Assembly (NCBI RefSeq): GCF_002153605.1
Contig: NZ_JOPG01000003.1
Coordinates: 20,649-84,648 of the forward strand
Direction of reading: 5' to 3'
Length of the DNA stretch: 64,000 nucleotides
DNA from: Acetobacter malorum
GTDB taxonomy: Bacteria; Pseudomonadota; Alphaproteobacteria; Acetobacterales; Acetobacteraceae
The notes beneath the pieces are model-generated. The model made no database searches, was not told the DNA's origin, and worked only from the letters and a program-made list of their open reading frames with translations. Positions 56,411 to 64,000 of this stretch are shown here, piece by piece; position 1 is the first letter of the stretch; every line of letters starts with the position of its first letter. The translations under genes and the position numbers were made by a program.

Positions 56411-58909
56411 TCAGCCGGCCCGCAAGCCCCCCATTGCCGCATCTGTTGTCCCAGGTTTCGTTGTTTCGACCCGACCGGCGAAATGATACAGGAATTCAGG
56501 CTCTTCTGCAGCAGACACCAGAATATCATACCACATGCCATTTTCAGCCAGATCAAACGGAACAGCCAGCGTCTGCCCGGCAAGCAGACGGACTGTACGA
56601 TTTATTTGTCCCGCTTTGAAAACGCAGGTCAGCTCAACATTCTTCTTTCCATGGTTGGTCAGGTTCAGAACCAGATCTTTCTTTTTAACAGCCAGATAAT
56701 GACAGGCGGCTTCTATCCGAAGGCCATCCTGCTGCCCTTTGTAGCGACGGTAAAACCCATTGGGCGCATGGACGCCAACATCGTAATGCCCCTGAGCAAA
56801 AGAGGCCATCTCGAATGCCGCCTCCAGCGTATCGCCTGCGGCAACAGCATAGGTTCCCGCCTGCATACCGTTGCTTTCCGGATTGGTGTGGCAATGCACG
56901 TTAAACGGCAAACCAGCGGCATGCTGACCATATAAGGCCGTGCCCGCTTTCATATGCAGGTGAATGCTCCGGCCATCCGCGCTCACACCGCCATCACAAT
57001 AGGGCTCATAAGGTAGCGCACAGGCAGGCCGGACACCCGGCTCCTGCCGAACCGTCTGGAGCATTTTTTCCGGATTGTTCCGCAGTTCCGCAATTTCGGC
57101 AGCCTCAAGCGTCTTGAAGCCGCTAGGCATCGGGCGGTCTTTCGCATCTTCAATCATGTGCAGATGGGCATCACGATTCAGATAAGGCAGACTTGGCACA
57201 GACCCGTCATAGGGACGGAAACAGGACGTCAGATCACCACTGATCGCGCGACGCCACGGAGAAATATTGGCTTCAGAAATTTGTTTGCCGAATTTTTCCT
57301 GAACAAATCTTTCCAGAAAACGCAGAGTGGATGTGTGTTCAAACAGCTGCGAGTTCACCCACCCCCCTCGGCTCCAGGGAGAGGCAATAATCATCGGCAC
57401 CCGAAACCCCAGCCCGATCGGCCCGCTACGAGCCAGATGTTTTGGCACACCCCGCGCAATTTCATCCTGCGCGGTGGTGTATTCCAGCCCCTCCCCGCCA
57501 ATACTGCGCGAAAAACGGCCTGTCTCAGGCCGTTTGGGGTCTGGAGCAACATAAGAACAGCAATGGTCGAAGTAGCCATCATTTTCATCATAGGTGATGA
57601 TGAAAATTGTCTTTTTCCAGACATCCGGATTTTCTGTCAGAATGTCCATGACTTCCGAGACATACCACGCCCCATACCAGGGAGACGCCGGATGGTCTGA
57701 AAAACGCCCCGGTGCTGAAAGCCATGACACTGTCGGCAGATTGCCGCCTTTTACATCCTGACGGAACTGATACAGGATATCGCCCTTCGGCGCTTCCATG
57801 CTGATGGACTTTTCGCCATCATGGAAAGTCAGCTTTTCAAGGTCCCGATAATGTTTGTCACCTTTGTTAGTCACAAAGGCTTTCTCAAATAGGCTACGTT
57901 CTGCAGGTGTCAGCTTCTCCAGTGGCCTGCCCGACTGTGCCTTGCGGCGTGTCAGAACGGCCATCAGTTCCCGCGCCTCAGCCACTTTTTCTGCCTGCGT
58001 TTCTGACACCAGCATTTCCCGGCTGTTAAGCCGGTCAAGATGGGTCTGGCAATCACTAATGCGATCATCCAGCCAGTCATCATAACCCGGGTTGGCAGAC
58101 ACAACATACTGATCGAAGCATTCCAGTACATTAGTACTGAAATTGCTCAGCCAGTTGCGTTCCAGATCATTCATGCCCCCTGTCTGGGACAGTTCGTTCT
58201 GATAATATTTCCAGGAGACACCAACACTCTCAAGACGTTCAGGGAACGTGTCCCACGTCATCCCGCCCTCAAGGATTTCACCATTGCGCATGTAAACATT
58301 GGACGACGGGTCCTGACGATTACGCACAGTGCCCGTCATGAACAGCAGACGATTGGGCGTCGTGCTGGTCATCGCCCCACAATAATTCTGATCACAGACC
58401 GTAAACGCGTCGGCCAGTGCATAATAAAACGGCAGATCTTCCCGCGTGTAATAGCCCATTGTCAGGGGATAGCGGTCATAGCCTTTATGATGAGACTTTT
58501 TGGCGTCAATCCAACGATCATGCCCGCCATCATGCCAGGCATCTACCTGACTATCCCGGGAATGCGGGATAGACCCCATCCACGTCACCCGTGTATCCCG
58601 AATATTCAGGCGCCAGGGCAAATAGGTCTCACCAGACTGGCTTGACTGCACAAACACCGAATTCCCGTTTGGCTGACGCATGGCACGCGGGTCATTAAAC
58701 CCCCGCACGCCCTGCAACGTCCCGAAAACATGGTCGAACGACCTGTTTTCCTGCATCAGGATGACAACATGCTCCGCATCTTTCCACGTTGTGCCCGCAT
58801 CTGGCGCAATGGCAAAGGCACGACGGATGGATTCAGGTAAAACCGCGCTGGAGCCAGCCGCTGCCCCGGACAGAAGCGCGTATTTCAGGAAGTCTCTACG
58901 TGTTGCCAT
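56411..58909 (-). CDS. Tat-exported phospholipase C (phosphoesterase family)
   Basis: Secreted phospholipase C of 832 residues. The ATG at 58909 starts a Tat signal: MATRRDFLKYALLSGAAAGSSAV, with the twin arginine motif RRDFLK. The catalytic domain has HVVILMQENRSFDHVFGTLQGVRGFNDPRA, with the metal-binding Glu-Asn, then the IITYDENDGYFDHCCSYV and LGFRVPMIIASPWSRGGWVNSQLFEHTSTLRFLERF blocks. The C-terminal part is two DUF756-like beta-sandwiches. These enzymes release phosphocholine or other head groups from phospholipids. The peroxidase gene follows directly and the STN-type TonB receptor precedes it. Confidence 0.92.
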   Translation of the reverse strand: MATRRDFLKYALLSGAAAGSSAVLPESIRRAFAIAPDAGTTWKDAEHVVILMQENRSFDHVFGTLQGVRGFNDPRAMRQPNGNSVFVQSSQSGETYLPWRLNIRDTRVTWMGSIPHSRDSQVDAWHDGGHDRWIDAKKSHHKGYDRYPLTMGYYTREDLPFYYALADAFTVCDQNYCGAMTSTTPNRLLFMTGTVRNRQDPSSNVYMRNGEILEGGMTWDTFPERLESVGVSWKYYQNELSQTGGMNDLERNWLSNFSTNVLECFDQYVVSANPGYDDWLDDRISDCQTHLDRLNSREMLVSETQAEKVAEARELMAVLTRRKAQSGRPLEKLTPAERSLFEKAFVTNKGDKHYRDLEKLTFHDGEKSISMEAPKGDILYQFRQDVKGGNLPTVSWLSAPGRFSDHPASPWYGAWYVSEVMDILTENPDVWKKTIFIITYDENDGYFDHCCSYVAPDPKRPETGRFSRSIGGEGLEYTTAQDEIARGVPKHLARSGPIGLGFRVPMIIASPWSRGGWVNSQLFEHTSTLRFLERFVQEKFGKQISEANISPWRRAISGDLTSCFRPYDGSVPSLPYLNRDAHLHMIEDAKDRPMPSGFKTLEAAEIAELRNNPEKMLQTVRQEPGVRPACALPYEPYCDGGVSADGRSIHLHMKAGTALYGQHAAGLPFNVHCHTNPESNGMQAGTYAVAAGDTLEAAFEMASFAQGHYDVGVHAPNGFYRRYKGQQDGLRIEAACHYLAVKKKDLVLNLTNHGKKNVELTCVFKAGQINRTVRLLAGQTLAVPFDLAENGMWYDILVSAAEEPEFLYHFAGRVETTKPGTTDAAMGGLRAG

Positions 58910-59034
58910 GATCTGCGTATCGTCCAACTCACGTTACAAAAATGCCATCTCTGTCGGCACAAATTCTTACTGCACCTTCCAGCAGCACAGTGTTTGCACT
59001 TCAAGCCCTAAAAAGGCCGTTCTTTTTTATGTCA

Positions 59035-61590
59035 TCAAAAATCGGCTGAAATGGTCGCCATTACGACAAAAGGCGACGCAATGACATATGTTGGCTGCGA
59101 GCCGGAAAAGGCCTTTCCCGTCACAACACCATGCTGGGTCTGTGCGTTGGTTGTGTAGCCATACATTGAAGACAAATAGTGATTGTTTCCCAGATTAACG
59201 AGATTCAGCCTGATTTTTGGTCGCACACGGCCAATTTTGGGCAACTGCCTGCCAACAGCCAGATTGGCGCTGACATAGCTTGGAATGCTCTGGTCATTCA
59301 TCAATGTGGAATACTGAGAATCTGTATATTGCAGCGTGAAATTCCCAAACCACAGGCCGTCATTATAAGTCAGCCCCAGTGATCCGGAAAATTTGGGCGC
59401 GCCGACTTCCTGCTTGCCCTTTGTCGCCAGATAGTCCCCTTCATAAGCAATATTATTGCCGTTTTTGGTGTGCATATACTGGCCCGAGGCATAGAAACTC
59501 AAATGGTGCCAGGGGTGTGTCGCCAGTTCTGCCTGAATACCATAAGCCTCCATTCCGCCAGCATTGATCAGCTGAGAAATGGTGGAGGTTGACCCTGGCT
59601 CATAGCTTTCAGCCGAAACCTGATGGTTTGTCACATTGTAATGGAAACCAGCCACATTGGCTGACAAAAGCCCGCTGTAACGATACCCGACTTCCTCGGT
59701 AATCATATATTCCGGCTTGTAATCCGACATGGGGAGCGACGTCGCCTTGCCGGTTGAATAGCTATACGATGAAAGCTGTGAACTTAAGGACGCCGGTAGA
59801 TGGTAACCCGTTGTTCCGTTGACATAAATCTGATGCTGCGGGTTAAAGCGATAGCTGATAAGAACCTGGGGCGCCGGAACAAAAACATTCTTGATGGATT
59901 TATAATTGCTCCCTGTTACACCCGGCAAATCCTGCGTATACTGGCGGTTCGCCATGGCCATTCTGATACCGCCATCAATCGTCAGGCGGCCATTCAGGAA
60001 GACCATTTTGTCATCAACCGCAAAGCTATTGAGCTGTTGCAAACCATTTTCGTTATCTTCACTGATAAGCTGGCCACCATTTGCCGTTAGCGGTGCACCA
60101 TGAGCACTCCATTCGCCTTTCCCATTAACCGGATAAAAATTCTGGCTCGCAGCTTCCTGTGCATAAGAATACCAGTAGGTCAGGCTCAAAGTGTTGAACC
60201 TGTGCTTCCAATGGCCCGTAAGCGTCAGGCCGGAAGACAGGGTATACCAATCTGAAACCTCAACAGAGGTCAGCTTGCTAACAGCCGGATCATATCCCGG
60301 AAGATCTTTATAATTATCAAGATGTTTATATTTTTCTGCACCTGCATAGCCATTTGAAACAGGCACTGTCTCCCCATACGTGTAAGGACCATGAAATTCG
60401 ACAGAATACGCTTCTGCATCAAGGCTCAGGCCATGACCAAACGTAAAATGATTTTTTAGCGCCCCATAAATGGCACCTGTATTCTTGGCATTTAAACCAG
60501 AGTAATGGGTGTCGCCATTATAATACTGCTTATTCAAACCATAATCGACGCCATATTTGTTCCAGTTAGCCAGAGAGGGATAGAGCCACTCACCCTGCTG
60601 CGCCTTGGTAAATCCAAAAATGGCTTCTGAATCACTGTGGTCTGCCCAGCTTTTTGTAACAGCCGCATCCACATGCCACTTCCTGATAGTGCCGTCTCCG
60701 CGCCACATATCGCTCCGTGCATAGGACCCGGAGGCAAAGGCTCTGACGCCAGAATTTCCGATCTCTCCGGTATCGTAGCGAATGAAATCCTTATTGGTCC
60801 CATAGGAACCACCAGAACCGGCCACATGGATATTCTGCCGATCCGTCGGACGGCGAATTGTGGCGGATATTTCAGCCCCCGTCGCATTATAGGTCGGCGA
60901 GTTGATATCAACCGCTCCCTGCATCACGTTGACCTGCCCCATATTCTCACTATCAACCAGAGAGGGCGTATAAGTGCTGTAGGTAAACGGGTTGGCGGCA
61001 GGCATCCCTTCAAACGTGACGCCAATTTCAGGCTGCGACATGCCGCGAATATGAATGGTTGAAAACGAGGTTGTCAGTGGACCTTCACTGGCAGACACGA
61101 CACCCGGCAGCGTCTGAATGAGGGACTCAATGGTCGAAGTCGGAGACTGCATTTCGATGTAGGTGTGAGACAGAGAACTTACCGTTCTCGGCGTGGTATG
61201 TCTCACCATCATGCCGCCACCATCTGACTTGCGACGCTCTACAACATCAACATTTTCCCCGCTCGCCTTAGCGTCATGCGGCAATTTTCTTTCTACAATA
61301 ACAAAATGAGAGCCCTGATTCTGGCGGCTGACCTGCAGGGAGGTGCCGGAAAGCATCTTTTGCAACGCAATCTGATCATCCATCATACCATGCACTGAAG
61401 AGACCCGGACATTCCGGAAGTCCTTAGCTTTGGCAATAACCCCGGAGCCAGACTGCTTCTGAAACACAGAGAGCGCTTCCGGCACCGTACCGGCGGGAAT
61501 GTTGAACATGTGCGTTGCACCAAACGCCATATTGCATGTGACGGTAGAGGACAGCAGTGTAAGCGTGCTGATTGTCTTAACTGAACGCAT
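59035..61590 (-). CDS. TonB-dependent transducer with N-terminal STN signalling domain
   Basis: Outer membrane receptor of 851 residues from the ATG at 61590. A signal peptide (MRSVKTISTLTLLSSTVTCNMAFGA) is followed by an STN domain at about 30-100 (FNIPAGTVPEALSVFQKQSGSGVIA, then LQKMLSGTSLQV), which contacts a FecR-type protein in the periplasm. A plug follows (IESLIQTLPGVVSASEGPLTTSFSTIHIRGMS) and a large barrel ending in Phe (VVMATISADF). It is divergent from fecI/fecR-like genes, the usual arrangement of cell-surface signalling. The substrate is not evident from sequence: Fe-siderophore by analogy, or a phospho-compound given the neighbouring phospholipase. Confidence 0.9.
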   Translation of the reverse strand: MRSVKTISTLTLLSSTVTCNMAFGATHMFNIPAGTVPEALSVFQKQSGSGVIAKAKDFRNVRVSSVHGMMDDQIALQKMLSGTSLQVSRQNQGSHFVIVERKLPHDAKASGENVDVVERRKSDGGGMMVRHTTPRTVSSLSHTYIEMQSPTSTIESLIQTLPGVVSASEGPLTTSFSTIHIRGMSQPEIGVTFEGMPAANPFTYSTYTPSLVDSENMGQVNVMQGAVDINSPTYNATGAEISATIRRPTDRQNIHVAGSGGSYGTNKDFIRYDTGEIGNSGVRAFASGSYARSDMWRGDGTIRKWHVDAAVTKSWADHSDSEAIFGFTKAQQGEWLYPSLANWNKYGVDYGLNKQYYNGDTHYSGLNAKNTGAIYGALKNHFTFGHGLSLDAEAYSVEFHGPYTYGETVPVSNGYAGAEKYKHLDNYKDLPGYDPAVSKLTSVEVSDWYTLSSGLTLTGHWKHRFNTLSLTYWYSYAQEAASQNFYPVNGKGEWSAHGAPLTANGGQLISEDNENGLQQLNSFAVDDKMVFLNGRLTIDGGIRMAMANRQYTQDLPGVTGSNYKSIKNVFVPAPQVLISYRFNPQHQIYVNGTTGYHLPASLSSQLSSYSYSTGKATSLPMSDYKPEYMITEEVGYRYSGLLSANVAGFHYNVTNHQVSAESYEPGSTSTISQLINAGGMEAYGIQAELATHPWHHLSFYASGQYMHTKNGNNIAYEGDYLATKGKQEVGAPKFSGSLGLTYNDGLWFGNFTLQYTDSQYSTLMNDQSIPSYVSANLAVGRQLPKIGRVRPKIRLNLVNLGNNHYLSSMYGYTTNAQTQHGVVTGKAFSGSQPTYVIASPFVVMATISADF

Positions 61591-61852
61591 GAGAGGAACA
61601 TTACCTTCGGACACGGTGCATCATTCACCCACTAAGATGAACCGCCATCCGTATTCCCCCCCTCTTTGGGGTCAGAAATTCTGTTAAGGTTTTATGACGA
61701 AAGGAAATTTTCCGCCTCTGTGAGGGCAAAATTCTTTTCGAAACAGCGTGTTACAACAAGAAGGTCATCTCTCCCCGGTCAACTTGCCTCAGGCTCTGAG
61801 CGCGGTGTAAGTCACTCCCACCCCGCCCCTCTCCTGATGGTAAGACGGCCTC

Positions 61853-62452
61853 ATGCTCATGGATGCACCTTTAAGTTGCGATACTGGTGAGCAGACAAAG
61901 CCTCCTCTCTCACCGCCACACAATGATGAGACGGTCCATCTGCCAGATGCAGAGCGCATGACGTGGATCACACAGAACGTCATGCCACACGAACCCGCCA
62001 TACGAAACTGGCTGAACCGGACCACACTTCCGGGCATGACGGCAGATGACATTATTCAGGAATGTTACGCCCGCTTTTGTTCAGCCCCCTACCAGGAGAT
62101 CCTGAACGGCCGAGCTTATTTTTTTTCCTGTGCACGAAATCTGGTATTTGAACACGCCAGACGCGCAAAAATTGTTTATATTGATGCAAGTTTGGGTCTG
62201 GAGGCGCAGAATGTGGCGGACAGCCAGCCAGATCCGGAGCAAAATTTTTCCTCACGCCAGCGGCTTGACTGGCTAAAAGAACAGATGATGACACTCCCCA
62301 GCCCATGCAGGGATGTTTTTATTCTGAGGAAAATCTATAATTACAGCCATACCACTATAGCTCAGCAACTCGGGCTTTCACTACGTGCTGTTGAGCGACA
62401 TATTAGCCGCGGCTTGCAGAAACTTATAGAAGCCGGACAAAATGTTGAATAG
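61853..62452 (+). CDS. FecI-type ECF sigma factor
   Basis: ECF sigma factor of 199 residues. The first 45 residues are poorly conserved and the start may lie further in. Region 2 is TADDIIQECYARFCSAPYQEILNGRAYFFSCARNLVFEHARRA; region 4 is LPSPCRDVFILRKIYNYSHTTIAQQLGLSLRAVERHISRGLQKL, the form seen in FecI-like factors. It is followed 42 bp later by a fecR-like gene and lies divergent to the STN-type receptor, which completes a three-component surface signalling unit. It would direct transcription of the receptor gene and perhaps of the phospholipase and peroxidase. Confidence 0.88.
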   Translation: MLMDAPLSCDTGEQTKPPLSPPHNDETVHLPDAERMTWITQNVMPHEPAIRNWLNRTTLPGMTADDIIQECYARFCSAPYQEILNGRAYFFSCARNLVFEHARRAKIVYIDASLGLEAQNVADSQPDPEQNFSSRQRLDWLKEQMMTLPSPCRDVFILRKIYNYSHTTIAQQLGLSLRAVERHISRGLQKLIEAGQNVE

Positions 62453-62494
62453 CGTGCCCAACACAGCTGCACTTTATAAGAAAATGAGAGTCAC

Positions 62495-63448
62495 GTGCTT
62501 CAACCTTCTCCCGTAGCAGACGGCAAGAAGCGTCAGGCAGATGCAACGCACTGGGTTGCCCTTGCTGATGCGCGTGACCTCTCCGAAAACGAACAGCAGA
62601 CCCTTGTCGCGTGGCTGAACGCCGACGACCGCAACCTTGGCGCATACGTACAGGCAAAAAGTGTTTATCAGGCACTAAATTATAGAAATTCATCCCTGAG
62701 TAAATTAAATCCCCCGTCCCTTACTCCTCCCGGCCCAAGCCGCAGACTGTTTATGAGTTCGGCCGTTGCTGCTGGATTTGCGGGGTTATGTCTGCCGCAA
62801 AAAGTGCAGGATCATTTTGCCATGCGCCATAGGGGCCGACAGGCTCCTCAGCATTATGTCTGGAACGGTAATCGTGTCACGGTGGACGCGCGTTCTGGCG
62901 CCTATTTCTCGTCTTCCAAAACAAAAAATATCATGCAGGTTGCCGATGGACGCATCGGGATGGAGATCCGTCGCCATCAGGCATGGATTTCCGCTCGCGC
63001 GCTAAAGCTGGCTGGGAAAGACGCTGATTTTGATATTAAATTAGAGGGGCAGAAAATTATTCTGTCTCTCTATGCTGGAACCATGAGCTGGCTTGATGAC
63101 GCTCAACATCATACCATAAAATCTCCGCAGATTTTTCATTTTTCCAGTAAAGACAATATCAGACCAGAGCTTATTAAAAGCCATACTCTTACCGGCGATA
63201 CAGCCTTGATACAGCAGGCATGGCGAAACGGGCAGATTATTTTGAACAACTCAACACTTCAGTCAGCCGTCGAAGAATTCAATCAGTATTATGACACGCA
63301 ATGCCTGATTTCCAGCAACAGACTGAGTCAACGCAAGATATCAGGCAGCTTTGATATTTTGAAAATAAATGATTTTGTGCAGTCAGTCTCATTTTTGCTT
63401 GGATGTAAAACAAGATATGAAAAAAGAAAAATAATTTTCTATGTTTGA
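62495..63448 (+). CDS. FecR-type anti-sigma/sigma regulator
   Basis: Protein of 317 residues starting at a GTG with GAGAG just upstream. The cytoplasmic N-terminus matches DUF4880: ATHWVALADARDLSENEQQTLVAWLNADDRNLGAY. A single membrane segment lies near 82-102 (SRRLFMSSAVAAGFAGLCLP). The periplasmic FecR domain (VDARSGAYFSSSKTKN, IILSLYAGTMSW) is followed by an STN-like C-terminal lobe (AVEEFNQYYDTQCLISS, GSFDILKINDFVQSVSFLLG). It would pass the signal from the receptor to the sigma factor. Its 3' half is more AT-rich than its neighbours. Confidence 0.87.
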   Translation: MLQPSPVADGKKRQADATHWVALADARDLSENEQQTLVAWLNADDRNLGAYVQAKSVYQALNYRNSSLSKLNPPSLTPPGPSRRLFMSSAVAAGFAGLCLPQKVQDHFAMRHRGRQAPQHYVWNGNRVTVDARSGAYFSSSKTKNIMQVADGRIGMEIRRHQAWISARALKLAGKDADFDIKLEGQKIILSLYAGTMSWLDDAQHHTIKSPQIFHFSSKDNIRPELIKSHTLTGDTALIQQAWRNGQIILNNSTLQSAVEEFNQYYDTQCLISSNRLSQRKISGSFDILKINDFVQSVSFLLGCKTRYEKRKIIFYV

Positions 63449-63486
63449 TTATTTTTCTCGGTGGATAAAAAGGCATACCTTTCAAG

Positions 63487-63510
63487 ACCATCTGCCGGTA
63501 AGCAGATGGT
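63487..63510. terminator. bidirectional terminator candidate between convergent genes
   Basis: ACCATCTGC and GCAGATGGT form a perfect 9-bp stem with a 6-base loop between the convergent fecR-like gene and the partial oxidoreductase gene. T-runs are weak on both sides. Confidence 0.5.
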
Positions 63511-63532
63511 TTCAATGAGAAGCTAAGGCCGC

Positions 63533-64000
63533 TTAGAACCCAACATCCTGCCATTCGTCGCCCTGCAACTCTGGCGTGTTGAACTGTTCCAGATTGCGAT
63601 AATGAATAGCTCTATCTTCAACAAACAAGCTGCTGACAATTCCTTTAGCTAGTCTGTCTGCACCGTCACTAATCGCCGGAATATCTCCACTCACCTTTCC
63701 ATGGGAAAGAGTAGCCGGAAAACAGAAGCAATGAATTTTTTCCAGAGCCGGACAAACAACGCCATCTTTTGGCTGGAACTCAAACGCTGGCCCCAGATCG
63801 GGTGAAAACTCCAGCTCAGGATTTAGGAAGCCTGAAGGATTATCTTCCGGTGCAGGCGTAAAGCGATCTTTCCAGAAGCGAATGCTGGGTGCGATTGATT
63901 TCAGCTCGGGCCGCTGCCCAATATCAACAGCAAAGCCTGTCGCAGCAATAATGAAATCTGTTTCAAATACCCCACGGGGCGTCGTTACACGTAAATGATC
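63533..64000 (-). CDS. FAD/NAD(P)-dependent oxidoreductase, C-terminal part (runs off the window)
   Basis: The last 155 residues of a protein whose start lies beyond the window. The visible part begins DHLRVTTPRGVFETDFIIAATGFAVDIGQRPELKSI. The D-IIAATGF motif is the C-terminal FAD/NADP fingerprint of flavin monooxygenases and related class B enzymes. It continues with FWKDRFTPAPEDNPSGFLNPELEF and CFPATLSHGKVSGDIPAI and ends QDVGF. Substrate cannot be told. It is convergent with the fecR-like gene, so it is probably not part of that unit. Confidence 0.75.
   Translation of the reverse strand, partial: DHLRVTTPRGVFETDFIIAATGFAVDIGQRPELKSIAPSIRFWKDRFTPAPEDNPSGFLNPELEFSPDLGPAFEFQPKDGVVCPALEKIHCFCFPATLSHGKVSGDIPAISDGADRLAKGIVSSLFVEDRAIHYRNLEQFNTPELQGDEWQDVGF

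Noticed and set aside
58910..59034. Pho box before the phospholipase gene
   Set aside because: Only one isolated TGTCAT-like word is present; the paired CTGTCAT repeats needed for PhoB are not seen.
59035..61590. Naming the STN-type receptor and its regulators FecA/FecI/FecR for ferric citrate
   Set aside because: The arrangement is Fec-like, but no fecBCDE transport genes are adjacent and the barrel gives no hint of citrate; only the general class is supported.

Overview
The window looks like chromosomal DNA of an acetic acid bacterium (Alphaproteobacteria, Acetobacteraceae, Acetobacter/Gluconobacter type). The grounds are: moderately GC-rich DNA; a complete alphaproteobacterial general-stress-response locus (PhyR, NepR, EcfG-type sigma factors, HWE/HisKA_2 kinase); a glycerol gene set; CydDC; and several TonB receptors. 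The genus is an inference from gene content. I see no insertion sequence, integrase, prophage or CRISPR array. About 45 protein genes and two tRNAs (Cys-GCA, Val-CAC) are present.

Layout. 1-7.8 kb: housekeeping genes (valS partial, TolC-type outer membrane protein, tRNA-Cys, SDR, acyltransferase-like protein, thiL-nusB-nrdR, a degenerate copper chaperone). 7.8-14.6 kb: the minus-strand glycerol cluster recQ-glpR-glpD-glpF-glpK, with a GlpR-like operator before glpD. 14.6-18.5 kb: an OmpA-like lipoprotein and cydDC. 18.6-22.8 kb: the stress locus. 22.8-32.1 kb: ABC-F ATPase, tRNA-Val, glutathione transferase, OmpR-type regulator, L,D-transpeptidase-like protein, cation/proton antiporter, RsmB and guaB. 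32.1-36.5 kb: a manganese module (mntR, mntH, and a TonB receptor with an MntR-box-like palindrome in its promoter region).

36.7-42.8 kb: one 2021-residue protein combining transglutaminase-like, DUF4011, SF1 helicase, Vsr/MTES_1575-like nuclease and DUF3320 regions, a probable anti-phage defence protein. 42.9-48 kb: a GH15 glycosidase, a frameshifted heme oxygenase and an overlapping bacteriophytochrome kinase fused to a receiver. 48-51 kb: a cobalamin riboswitch followed by btuF-btuC-btuD. 51-54.8 kb: a YidB-like protein and a three-gene glycan cluster. 55-63.5 kb: a FecI/FecR pair next to an STN-type TonB receptor, a Tat-exported phospholipase C and a di-haem peroxidase. The window ends in a partial FAD oxidoreductase.

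The parts most worth a second look are the manganese receptor module, the giant helicase-nuclease, the broken heme oxygenase beside an apparently intact phytochrome with an internal translation start, and the Fec-type unit linked to phospholipase C and peroxidase.
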